Shown here: one piece after another, positions 1-6,567 of the stretch
How the letters are laid out: each line of letters begins with the position of its first letter
Numbering within the stretch: the first letter of the stretch is position 1
DNA from: GWA2-49-15 sp964359085
GTDB taxonomy: Bacteria > Bdellovibrionota > Bacteriovoracia > Bacteriovoracales > Bacteriovoracaceae
Length of the DNA stretch: 7,379 nucleotides
Assembly: GCA_964359085.1 (NCBI GenBank)
Contig: CAYHRT010000202.1
Span: 1 to 7,379, forward strand
Reading direction: 5' to 3'
The notes under the pieces: generated by a model
Database searches by the model: none
What the model saw: only the letters and a program-made list of their open reading frames with translations
Told to the model about the DNA's origin: nothing
Program-made: the position numbers and the translations under genes

Positions 1-518
1 TCTGCCTCGACACCTGGAAAGGCCCCGGGGGTATCAACGAGAGTAAGGATGGGAATTCCAAATCGTCCTGCAAGTTCCATAACTCGAATGGCCTTTCGAT
101 ATCCTTCGGGACGAGGCATTCCAAAATTATGATGAATTTTTTCTTTGGTTTTTTGGCCTTTTTCAATGCCAATAACGGCGATTTTTTCTCCTTGGAAATG
201 GCCCAAGCCAGCAATCATACTTGGATCATCAGCAAAATGTCTGTCGCCTGACAATGGGTGAAAATCAGTAATTAGATGGTGGATGTAATCAATAGTATGG
301 GGCCGATTAAAATGGCGTGAAAGAAGTACGCGTTCCCATGTTCCTAGTTTGCCGTACACATCTTTGAGAAGCTCAGAAACTCTAGCTTCAAGAGATCTAA
401 TTTCATTTTCCAAATTATGGCCAGGGCGAGATGAAGTTCCGCGCATCTCACGAATCTGATTTTCAAGATCAACAATGGGTTTTTCAAACTCAAGCGCACT
501 TAATAATTCTGTAGCCAT
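1..518 (-). CDS. accA: Acetyl-CoA carboxylase carboxyltransferase subunit alpha, N-terminal half (partial)
   Basis: This subunit pairs with AccD to move the carboxyl group from carboxy-biotin to acetyl-CoA, giving malonyl-CoA, the committed step of fatty acid synthesis in the cytoplasm. About 172 codons are present before the gene runs off the left edge; the family is usually about 315-320 residues, so roughly half is visible. The start is ATG at 516-518; the nearby upstream ATG is out of frame. Seen and matching the family from memory of E. coli AccA: an N-terminal helical stretch beginning MATELLSALEFEKPI, then a GDRHFADDPSMIAGLG block, KTKEKIHHNFGMPRPEGYRKA, and a DTPGAFPGVEA block of the crotonase-like core at the cut end. 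No frameshift is visible. A lipoprotein gene lies upstream on the same strand, but a separate promoter sits between them. accD is not in the window. Identification is firm. Confidence 0.96.
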   Translation of the reverse strand, partial: MATELLSALEFEKPIVDLENQIREMRGTSSRPGHNLENEIRSLEARVSELLKDVYGKLGTWERVLLSRHFNRPHTIDYIHHLITDFHPLSGDRHFADDPSMIAGLGHFQGEKIAVIGIEKGQKTKEKIHHNFGMPRPEGYRKAIRVMELAGRFGIPILTLVDTPGAFPGVEA

Positions 519-598
519 AGCACCGTCCAAAATGTACAGACCACCATAAATGAGATCTGTAGGAAAACTATCGCATCAATATCGTTTAATAATTATGA

Positions 599-627
599 AT
601 TATATTGACTCAAATAGATGCTGATAA
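599..627 (-). promoter_or_regulatory. Sigma-70-type promoter for accA
   Basis: Read on the minus strand, a perfect TATAAT -10 box (599-604) is preceded after 17 bp by TTATCA (622-627), which matches four of six bases of the -35 consensus. It points at accA and would give an untranslated leader of roughly 70-75 nt before the ATG at 518. It allows accA to be transcribed independently of the upstream lipoprotein gene. The call rests on consensus matching only. Confidence 0.6.
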
Positions 628-681
628 CACTCAACATGTATCGCAATATCTTGCTTTTGCCATGGTGCGGCGCAGGTTTGA

Positions 682-1338
682 CTATTGGCCCCAGGCCTGA
701 ACCCGTCCGCTTTCAAAGAAGATATGCTTGCTTTTGCCATTGTCAAAAAATGTCCATCGCTCATTTCCATCACGAGGATGACCGGCGATCTCGACCTGAT
801 CTGGGCGCCCCCAGCGGTCAATTACTTGATCCTTGTCCATTCCAAGATAGATTTCGCGCGAGGTGCGTTGGTAGGAACGAATATAAGTAATGGCACTATA
901 AGTAGGCATTTCAGGTGCTGCATTCACCGATTGAATCCCGAGTGTTCGAAGATAGTGATGTCGTTCAGAAGGTGATAAGCGTAAAAAATATATCCGTTCA
1001 GAATCAGCAACAAATTGGCCTTTCACTTTTTCATAGCGTTCGAATTCTTCAGGAGAAAGATTGCTCTCCATTTCCGATAATTCTTCTTGGAGTGACTGAC
1101 GTTCTGTGCGCTCGGCCTGTTCAAATCGGTTGGCGGGTGTTCGCGATTTGAGTTCATCGCTAGACAAAAACTGCTTTCCTGTATCACCGCTGGCGACGGG
1201 AAAGTCTTTCCCAGGAGACAAAAAACTATCATCGGTTTTTTCCATTTGTTCGGAATAGCTGCGTGATTCTAGGAGAGCAGCGCAACCACCCAAAAGACTT
1301 CCTATCGCTAAAATTCCGACAAGATTAATCGGACTCAT
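682..1338 (-). CDS. Outer-membrane-type lipoprotein with SmpA/BamE-like C-terminal domain
   Basis: The 218-residue protein begins with a short lipoprotein signal peptide (MSPINLVGILAIGSLLGGC) whose lipobox LGGC predicts lipidation at Cys19. Residues about 28-70 are polar and probably unstructured, and 72-112 form a charged, probably helical stretch rich in Glu. The C-terminal part (about 160-216) has the pattern YLGMDKDQVIDRWGRPDQVE followed by NERWTFF and a final strand, which resembles the SmpA/OmlA/BamE fold (GM..eeV...lG.Pd...). BamE itself is a small outer-membrane assembly factor of about 110 residues, so this is a larger relative and its role in the BAM complex is only a guess. I chose the ATG at 1338 over an ATG ten codons further upstream because GGAGG lies 5 nt before it and the signal peptide then has normal length. 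The Gly at -2 of the lipobox is less common but tolerated. No terminator is visible between it and accA. Confidence 0.85.
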   Translation of the reverse strand: MSPINLVGILAIGSLLGGCAALLESRSYSEQMEKTDDSFLSPGKDFPVASGDTGKQFLSSDELKSRTPANRFEQAERTERQSLQEELSEMESNLSPEEFERYEKVKGQFVADSERIYFLRLSPSERHHYLRTLGIQSVNAAPEMPTYSAITYIRSYQRTSREIYLGMDKDQVIDRWGRPDQVEIAGHPRDGNERWTFFDNGKSKHIFFESGRVQAWGQ

Positions 1339-1343
1339 GGCAA

Positions 1344-1348
1344 CCTCC
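1344..1348 (-). promoter_or_regulatory. Ribosome binding site deciding the lipoprotein start
   Basis: GGAGG on the minus strand, 5 nt upstream of the ATG at 1336-1338. It supports the shorter start, from which the protein opens directly with its lipoprotein signal peptide, over the in-frame ATG at 1366-1368. Confidence 0.8.
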
Positions 1349-1384
1349 AGACTAACCAAAATACACAAAAGCTTTTCGTCATAG

Positions 1385-1412
1385 GCGAAAGGAATTCAAA
1401 AATTCTCTTCGC
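1385..1412. repeat. Imperfect 12-bp inverted repeat (hairpin) in the divergent intergenic region
   Basis: The arms GCGAAAGGAATT and AATTCTCTTCGC are separated by CAAA. Eleven of twelve positions pair, counting one G-T wobble, with one A-C mismatch in the middle. It lies about 47 bp upstream of the lipoprotein start codon, so it could fall in that gene's promoter or leader. No T-run follows on either strand, so it is not a factor-independent terminator. It could be an operator or a leader hairpin. Confidence 0.55.
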
Positions 1413-1421
1413 GAAAGCTGA

Positions 1422-1442
1422 TAATGGCAAAAATTGCCATTA
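1422..1442. repeat. Perfect 9-bp inverted repeat, operator-like palindrome
   Basis: TAATGGCAA and TTGCCATTA are exact reverse complements around a 3-bp AAA centre. The 21-bp dyad sits roughly midway between the divergent lipoprotein and FliL-like genes and only 9 bp from the preceding hairpin. Its size and symmetry suit a dimeric repressor or activator site that could act on both genes; an RNA hairpin is the alternative. A smaller dyad, TTACC-GGA-GGTAA (1440-1452), overlaps its right edge. Confidence 0.6.
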
Positions 1443-1458
1443 CCGGAGGTAACAAGTC

Positions 1459-1467
1459 GGAGAGGAG
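1459..1467 (+). promoter_or_regulatory. Possible Shine-Dalgarno sequence for the FliL-like gene
   Basis: The purine-rich GGAGAGGAG is the strongest Shine-Dalgarno-like sequence upstream of the FliL-like frame. It lies 5 nt before an in-frame ATT codon at 1473, which directly follows the TGA that opens the frame (1470-1472). It is too far from the TTG at 1518 to serve that start by the usual spacing. If used, translation would begin at a rare AUU codon and add 15 residues. This is suggestive only. Confidence 0.35.
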
Positions 1468-1517
1468 ATTGAATTAAGGTTGCCCAAAACTCATTCCGAT
1501 ACGAGGCATGTCGTGTA

Positions 1518-2435
1518 TTGGAAAATACCATCAACAAAGCGGTGAGGTCATTGAGGATAGTTAGTAAGCTTGAAGAATGGATTAACAAGTGCCTGCTATC
1601 ATTAGGCCAGGTACCCTTTCGACTTTACGACAAATTTGTCCCAGTAACAGTTAAAAGCAAAGTTTCAAGTGTCTGTTACAACATTCGGACACGCCCAAAA
1701 GATTATCTAATAAACATATTTATAACGATTAAAAATCTCCCTTCAACCATTAAGCAGAATCAAGGGGCCTTGATTCATATTTTTCATACATGCTTTGAGA
1801 TCACCAAGCAAACATTACATGCCATTCAACATTTTGATGTCGATAAACTAAAGAACGGAAGATGGCGAGCGTATCTTGGAGAAAAGTATTCTGTACAGAA
1901 GGCAAAAGTTCTACAGATCTACAATAACACCAGTCCTAAAACTCTTCTATTGCTGGCCTTTGTCCTGACGACAGGATCGCTGGCAATTTTTCAAATTTAT
2001 AAAACATCGGTGGACTTGTATAAAAGAAATATTTCGAGTGTTATTGCGCCAGAACCAACTTTTTCCATTGCGCGACGGCCGGCTTATCATGATCGAGTTA
2101 AAAAATCATTTTATGTAACGAACATTTTAATTCCATTCGGTTTTGAAGAGGCAATTGTTGATAAGGGAGCAGAGGGTATAAGAAGCTTAATCGTCGACAT
2201 TGAAGTTGAGACTTCAAATCGCTATTTAAGCATCTATCTCTCTACTCAAGAGCATGTAATAAAAGATTATCTCAATAGAAAAATGCAACCAGTAATAGCA
2301 ACATTTCCGCTGACAGAAGAAGGGAAGTCCGTTGTTCGGGCCAAGATAGTTGAAGAACTAAATCGACTGATCAAGGAAACAGAAGTGCAAGGTACAATTC
2401 TTAATGTTTATATTGTCAATATCACTGCTAGCTAA
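1518..2435 (+). CDS. Single-pass membrane protein with C-terminal FliL-like domain
   Basis: The 305-residue frame has a basic N-terminal half (about 1-140, predicted cytoplasmic), one hydrophobic segment at about 142-160 (LLLLAFVLTTGSLAIF), and an outer C-terminal part. Residues about 195-303 follow the FliL pattern: a first strand (RSLIVDIEVET), a helix ending in a DYLNRKMQPV stretch, the hallmark LTEEGKSVVRAKIVEELNRLI, and a last strand (ILNVYIVNITA). FliL is a periplasmic ring protein around flagellar stators, normally about 150-200 residues with only a short cytoplasmic tail. The long N-terminal region here, and the absence of flagellar neighbours, suggest a paralogue with another job at the inner membrane. 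The start is uncertain: no in-frame ATG occurs before Met256. TTG 1518 is listed; GTG 1542, TTG 1551 or ATT 1473 are alternatives. Its end overlaps the convergent activator gene by 8 bp. The gene call is fairly sure, the function is not. Confidence 0.72.
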   Translation: MENTINKAVRSLRIVSKLEEWINKCLLSLGQVPFRLYDKFVPVTVKSKVSSVCYNIRTRPKDYLINIFITIKNLPSTIKQNQGALIHIFHTCFEITKQTLHAIQHFDVDKLKNGRWRAYLGEKYSVQKAKVLQIYNNTSPKTLLLLAFVLTTGSLAIFQIYKTSVDLYKRNISSVIAPEPTFSIARRPAYHDRVKKSFYVTNILIPFGFEEAIVDKGAEGIRSLIVDIEVETSNRYLSIYLSTQEHVIKDYLNRKMQPVIATFPLTEEGKSVVRAKIVEELNRLIKETEVQGTILNVYIVNITAS

Positions 2436-3741
2436 CATTTTTTTCTTGGGTTGCTCCTTCCAGCATGGTTTTCACGGTCCGTGAAGATACTTGTAGTGCT
2501 GTCGCGGTTGTTTCTAAGTTTTTATTGAAAAAATTGTATGTTCTGATTGCATAGGCCTGTTTCATTTCTTTGAGGGTTGGCCAACCATCAACGTTCTGTA
2601 CTGCCATTTGGTGTAAGCGAAGGGCTAAATCCTCATGGTCTAGAGTCAAATATTTTCCATCATGGCCCAAACATTTTTTTTCCAGATGTCCTTTTAATTG
2701 TCGATAATTTCCAGGCCAAGCATAGTTTTTATAAAACTCAAGAAGTGACGGCTCGATCGAGGCCCCCTTTTGTTGTAAAAAAATGACGATGAAAGCACTT
2801 AGATGATCAGGTCTTTCTCGCAAGGCCTTTAGGGTGATTTGCACAGAGCTGCCGATGCGAAAATAAAAATCTTTGCGCATTAACCCCTGCTCTACCAGAT
2901 GCAACAAGTTTTTGCCGGAAGCAAAGATCAATCGCATGGTAATTTTGCGCGTCAAGTTACCTCCGACTGGACGAACTTCATATGAATCTAAAAAGAGCAA
3001 TAATTTTGTTTGCAGCGAAAGAGGAATGGAATCAATTTCATCCAGAAAGAGTGTGCCATTGTTGGCCTCTAGCATAGCACCGGATTTGTCACAGATCGCA
3101 CCAGTAAAAGCTCCGCGAACGTGTCCAAACAATTCCGACTCTAGCACTCCTTCAGAAAATGAGGAAAGGTTGAGATGAACAAAGCGTCCCGTTCGTCCGC
3201 TTTTTTCGTGAATTTTGCGCGCTAGAGAACTTTTGCCAGTTCCAGTTTCTCCAGTCAATAGAATGGTAATATCAGATTTTAAAAGAGCATGATTATTTAA
3301 AACGGCGTCCTCGAAATTATTAGCGAAAGAATGTGAATCGCCGATAGGTTTTGCTTCTAAGGTGTTGGGGCCGAGATGAAGAACATCAAAGCGCTCAATT
3401 AACGTCTTGAATGTATAGACACCATTGTGCTTAAAAGGGATTCCATCCAAAGCTTCACAGATAAAATGACCCTCCATGGAGCGTTGTGGATTAGAATAGA
3501 GAGGAATCCATTGCAATTGGAAATGTGCAGTAGGTGCACCTAAGGCAGGAAGCACCGTGTGGGTAAAATCTTCAGTGATGAGTTTATCGCCCGTAACGGC
3601 AAAATGGTAGAGGGTGCGTCTGAGATCAATGATCTTTTTTTTACCAGAGGCAGGTTGTATTTCGAGCCGATCCTCCATGCGGAGTCCACGTTCTTTTAGA
3701 CGATGGCCGGAACTTTGAATAAATGCATTTAAACTGGTCAT
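2428..3741 (-). CDS. Sigma-54-dependent transcriptional activator (AAA+ enhancer-binding protein)
   Basis: The protein hydrolyses ATP to remodel the sigma-54 RNA polymerase closed complex. Seen in its 437 residues: Walker A GETGTGKS (164-171), ESELFGHVRGAFTGA with the sigma-54-contacting GAFTGA loop intact (210-215), Walker B TLFLDEID (230-237), arginine-finger region LMRKDFYFRIG with R289 and R295, and WPGNYRQL (342-349). A Fis-type helix-turn-helix ends the chain (about 408-427, ETTATALQVSSRTVKTML). The N-terminal 130 residues are not a recognisable response-regulator receiver. Their end (IERFDVLHLGPNTLEAKP) resembles the last strands of an FHA domain, so a degenerate FHA-like phosphothreonine sensor is possible. 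The ATG at 3741 has GGAGG 8 nt upstream. No histidine kinase adjoins it. It diverges from engB across 123 bp in which I found no convincing promoter. Its DNA targets cannot be told from here. Confidence 0.93.
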   Translation of the reverse strand: MTSLNAFIQSSGHRLKERGLRMEDRLEIQPASGKKKIIDLRRTLYHFAVTGDKLITEDFTHTVLPALGAPTAHFQLQWIPLYSNPQRSMEGHFICEALDGIPFKHNGVYTFKTLIERFDVLHLGPNTLEAKPIGDSHSFANNFEDAVLNNHALLKSDITILLTGETGTGKSSLARKIHEKSGRTGRFVHLNLSSFSEGVLESELFGHVRGAFTGAICDKSGAMLEANNGTLFLDEIDSIPLSLQTKLLLFLDSYEVRPVGGNLTRKITMRLIFASGKNLLHLVEQGLMRKDFYFRIGSSVQITLKALRERPDHLSAFIVIFLQQKGASIEPSLLEFYKNYAWPGNYRQLKGHLEKKCLGHDGKYLTLDHEDLALRLHQMAVQNVDGWPTLKEMKQAYAIRTYNFFNKNLETTATALQVSSRTVKTMLEGATQEKNVS

Positions 3742-3864
3742 TTAAATTTCCTCCAACTGGTTGTGATTCCGTTCTCTCATAACTCAAGTAGAAGAATATG
3801 CAAGTTTTCTTCAGGCCCAGCTAAAATATATTGCCAAAGTGAAACACATCAGTGAAAACGAACT

Positions 3865-4515
3865 ATGCAATTTGATCCAAACTCAGTGAATTTTCTGCGC
3901 GCTATTGTCAATCCTATCGACTTGAGAGGGTTATTTGTCGTGCCATCTCCTCCTGTTGGTATTGTAATGACAGGAAGATCTAATGTTGGGAAGTCATCGC
4001 TTATCAATACTCTTCTTGGTCGAGAGATTGCCCGTGTCAGTAAAACGCCTGGTCGCACCAGAGATATAAATCTCTTTGAATTTGGACTTACAGAGAAAAC
4101 AGAGAATCCAGCAGCTTCTAAATATCTTTTGATTGATCTTCCCGGTTATGGCCATGCTGAAGTTTCGAAGGCCGAGGGGGCCAGATGGAGCGACTTGCTT
4201 TCGCATCTCTTTGATATTCTTCCTCCTACGATGCTTATTCTAAATATTCAGGATGCCCGTCACCCGATGCAAGAGAGTGACCGGCTTTTTTTGAAATTCT
4301 TTAAACATCGTCCGCTCTCTGCCTCTTTGATTTTTAATAAATATGATAAATTAAAGAAGCAAAGTGAACGTGCGCGACTCAATAATTTTCTCCCTCAAAT
4401 TCTAAAGGAGACCAAACTTTTTCGGCAGGTCTACTTGATTTCTGCCGAATCGGGACAAGGGATACCAGAACTAAATTTAGAATTGGTAAATTTTCTTTTG
4501 GAGCACACTTCTTAA
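3865..4515 (+). CDS. engB: Ribosome biogenesis GTP-binding protein EngB/YsxC/YihA
   Basis: EngB is a small TRAFAC-class GTPase needed for late assembly of the large (50S) ribosomal subunit. All G motifs are visible in the 216 residues: G1 GRSNVGKS (37-44), switch-I region KTPGRTRDIN (60-69), G3 DLPGYG (91-96), G4 NKYD (158-161) and G5 SAESG (193-197). KTPGRT and DLPGYG are typical of the EngB branch. The length fits the family (about 195-215). G4 is NKYD where many members have TKxD, a conservative change. ATG 3865 is the first possible start because an in-frame TGA lies four codons upstream (3853-3855); its Shine-Dalgarno sequence is weak. The gene diverges from the sigma-54 activator and converges on the M16 gene, with 2 bp between the two stop codons and no terminator visible. 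Confidence 0.96.
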   Translation: MQFDPNSVNFLRAIVNPIDLRGLFVVPSPPVGIVMTGRSNVGKSSLINTLLGREIARVSKTPGRTRDINLFEFGLTEKTENPAASKYLLIDLPGYGHAEVSKAEGARWSDLLSHLFDILPPTMLILNIQDARHPMQESDRLFLKFFKHRPLSASLIFNKYDKLKKQSERARLNNFLPQILKETKLFRQVYLISAESGQGIPELNLELVNFLLEHTS

Positions 4516-4517
4516 CA

Positions 4518-6509
4518 TTACGCTGCTATTTTTAATTTAGGTTCGTCTTTTGTGAAATACTGTTTGAATTCTTCGAACGCGACAGCGGAATCCTTCACAC
4601 TGAAAAATCCTGCGCTTCCATCTTTGAATCGCAGATAAAGCCCAGGCCTCCAAAAGATTGGATCATAATAGGCGAAACGTAGGCCAAAGCCTAAGCCGCG
4701 CAGATGCCGAATAGAAAATAAGACCTGCCATGAGTGCAGCAACTCAATTGACTGAATTTCTACCAATGGGATTCGTTTTGAGAAATAAGTAATACTTTTG
4801 ATGTAGAGATAATCTCCACAAATAATAAGCTTTCGCACGGTCAACATCAGAACAATAATAAAACTTACAATAACGAAGCCCATTTGAATGAGGAGATATA
4901 AATAATCGGAGAGGATGACCGAAGACTGAATGAAATTGCTTCTCAGAAAACTATAACGGATTCCAAAAGACAGATATTTCGCCAAAACGAATCCGAGGGA
5001 GAGAGAAATTATCTCAATGAGATGAAGAGGGGGACATGCCAACTTTCGCACCAAGCGCACTTTATTGTGCTCAAATGGGACTGAGAGTTTCATTTTTGCA
5101 AAATAGAGGACCGTGATTACGAAGATCAACACAATTATCGACAATTCATAACGCCAAATTAATGGGGGGGTCTCAAGCACGGAGTATCTATGCTTAGGTA
5201 AGAAAAGTTTTTCCAGCCTGGTTTTGAAGTCACTATGAGTTAGAGATTTAAAGACCAGAAACTCAGATTCGCTGCGAGAAAATATTTTATTGTTGCGCTC
5301 TATATTCTCGGCTAGGCGCATAGCAGTTGCACTGTCGCGATCAGTTAGATTGTAGTGGCGAGAGTAGAGTTCCATTGCTTCCGTAAATTGTTCTTCTGTT
5401 AGCCCACCCGTTTCGGCCTCCTTGCTAATCATGCTTCTAATGTATCGGAGGTTTTCAAAATATTGATCAGCGGGTGTTTCAAGCGTTACTTTTGCGACAC
5501 CAAAATTTCTTATGTTATTCACAACGCCACGAGCGGAGTAGGTTTCTCCCCTCATATTGCGAAACTCTTTCATGAGCCTGTGAGCGACGTACTCGATGTA
5601 AATATCAACCACAAGAAAATCTTCAAGAGAGGTATCCCAAAATTTTGTACCTACGGCGATTTCTGGAGTGTCACTGGTGCTAGAGGTGCGGATATATGGG
5701 GCCTTTCGAAATGCCGTTGCCTTTTGCTCTACACTTTTGCCTGTGCGGGCAGGAGTTGATGCAAACCACTTGTGGGCAATGGCCTTCATCGCGGTGAGGT
5801 CAAATTTGCCAGCAAAATAAACGGTAATATTTCCAGGGTGGTAATATTCCGCATAAAATTTTTTCAGATCCTGTGCATTTATTGTCAAAGTGTTAATTTC
5901 CGTATCAAAACCGGACGATTTATTGGGTTCAAGTCCGAATTCTGATTGCCAAAAATCTGGAATGGCTAAGAAGTCAGGAAAAACAATCTTGAAAATGCCA
6001 GTTTGTTGGAGATAGTCTGTGATTCCTGGTTGACCGATTTCCAACAAGACTGGTTTTCTTATCTGCTCTACCCTCTCTTGCTCAAAAGTCCGATTAAGCA
6101 GCATTTTCCCAAACATCTTTCCAATCCATTCGGCCTTGGCGCTTGGGACTTTGGCATAATAGATAGTTTCAAGCGATGACGTAGCTCCATTTCCAGCTCC
6201 ACCTTGTTCTTTGATAAGCTCGAGATAGCTTGATTTATTATTGAGTCTTGAGTCTGTAAATAAATAATGCTCAAGGAAGTGCGCGACACCTGCAGACTCA
6301 TCAGTTTCGGCGAGGGTACCGGCCCTTACTCTTATTTTAATCGAGAAGGTTTTGGCACTTGGTGCTGGTGCATAGACGAATCTAATTCCGCTTGGGGCAA
6401 CTGCTTGTTCAATGTCTAAATACGGATCTTCAATGGAAGTCAAGTCTGCAAGACCATCAGGCATAGACAATAAACAAAATAGCACAAGTGACAGTAGGCA
6501 CGTTCTCAC
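4518..6509 (-). CDS. Secreted M16-family zinc metalloprotease with C-terminal membrane and PH-like domain
   Basis: The protein has 663 residues. A signal peptide (1 to about 21, ending DGLA) sends the protease part to the periplasm. The M16 zinc site is intact: H77-FLE-H81 (HxxEH) and E157, 75 residues on. The second half of the M16 unit carries the matching FRNMRGETY block with R317 and Y324, the substrate-binding Arg/Tyr pair. The protease region ends near residue 450, the normal size for a bacterial two-lobe M16 protein. It is followed by hydrophobic segments at about 455-472, 496-515 and 536-558, with basic residues after the first and third, suggesting the last 105 residues face the cytoplasm. 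That tail (RGLGFGLRF..., YLRFKDGS, SVKDSAVAFEEFKQYF) resembles bacterial PH-like domains. The start is GTG 6509; no alternative start lies between it and the upstream stop, and no clear Shine-Dalgarno precedes it. A small gene lies 58 bp upstream. An active protease is likely; the substrate is unknown. Confidence 0.92.
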   Translation of the reverse strand: MRTCLLSLVLFCLLSMPDGLADLTSIEDPYLDIEQAVAPSGIRFVYAPAPSAKTFSIKIRVRAGTLAETDESAGVAHFLEHYLFTDSRLNNKSSYLELIKEQGGAGNGATSSLETIYYAKVPSAKAEWIGKMFGKMLLNRTFEQERVEQIRKPVLLEIGQPGITDYLQQTGIFKIVFPDFLAIPDFWQSEFGLEPNKSSGFDTEINTLTINAQDLKKFYAEYYHPGNITVYFAGKFDLTAMKAIAHKWFASTPARTGKSVEQKATAFRKAPYIRTSSTSDTPEIAVGTKFWDTSLEDFLVVDIYIEYVAHRLMKEFRNMRGETYSARGVVNNIRNFGVAKVTLETPADQYFENLRYIRSMISKEAETGGLTEEQFTEAMELYSRHYNLTDRDSATAMRLAENIERNNKIFSRSESEFLVFKSLTHSDFKTRLEKLFLPKHRYSVLETPPLIWRYELSIIVLIFVITVLYFAKMKLSVPFEHNKVRLVRKLACPPLHLIEIISLSLGFVLAKYLSFGIRYSFLRSNFIQSSVILSDYLYLLIQMGFVIVSFIIVLMLTVRKLIICGDYLYIKSITYFSKRIPLVEIQSIELLHSWQVLFSIRHLRGLGFGLRFAYYDPIFWRPGLYLRFKDGSAGFFSVKDSAVAFEEFKQYFTKDEPKLKIAA

Positions 6510-6544
6510 AGAGAGTTTATCGACGAAAAACGATCAGAAGTTGA

Positions 6545-6558
6545 GCCATTTGCATGGC
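6545..6558. repeat. Short hairpin between the small gene and the M16 gene
   Basis: GCCAT-TTGC-ATGGC is a perfect 5-bp stem with a 4-nt loop in the 58-bp gap between the two minus-strand genes. No T-run follows it in the direction of transcription, so it does not look like a terminator. Read-through into the M16 gene is therefore plausible. Confidence 0.3.
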
Positions 6559-6567
6559 AATTAGGCA

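Noticed and set aside
600..1232. Several short open frames on both strands across the lipoprotein gene and its 3' flank
   Set aside because: They overlap a well-supported lipoprotein frame, lack ribosome binding sites and have no recognisable protein pattern. They are shadows.
1423..1441. Sigma-54 -24/-12 promoter inside the palindrome (TGGC...TTGC)
   Set aside because: GG and GC are separated by 8 bp on both strands, not the required 10 bp. The resemblance comes from the palindrome.
1508..1564. ATG-started 18-codon frame ahead of the FliL-like gene
   Set aside because: It is out of frame with the real gene, has a badly spaced GAGG, and gives a peptide with no recognisable pattern. A leader peptide cannot be excluded but is not supported.
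2403..2444. Terminator after the FliL-like gene: AATGTT...AACATT followed by seven T
   Set aside because: The stem is short, AT-rich and separated by a long loop containing only another weak AT stem. It is too unstable to call, though the T-run is real.
3742..3864. Promoters for engB and the sigma-54 activator in the divergent gap
   Set aside because: TAAAAT (3822-3827) and TATGAG-like boxes exist but have no credible -35 at the right spacing, and no sigma-54 GG-N10-GC site is present.
4500..4545. Terminator between engB and the M16 gene (T5 after GCTGCTA)
   Set aside because: No stable stem precedes the T-run, and the region lies inside the M16 coding end.
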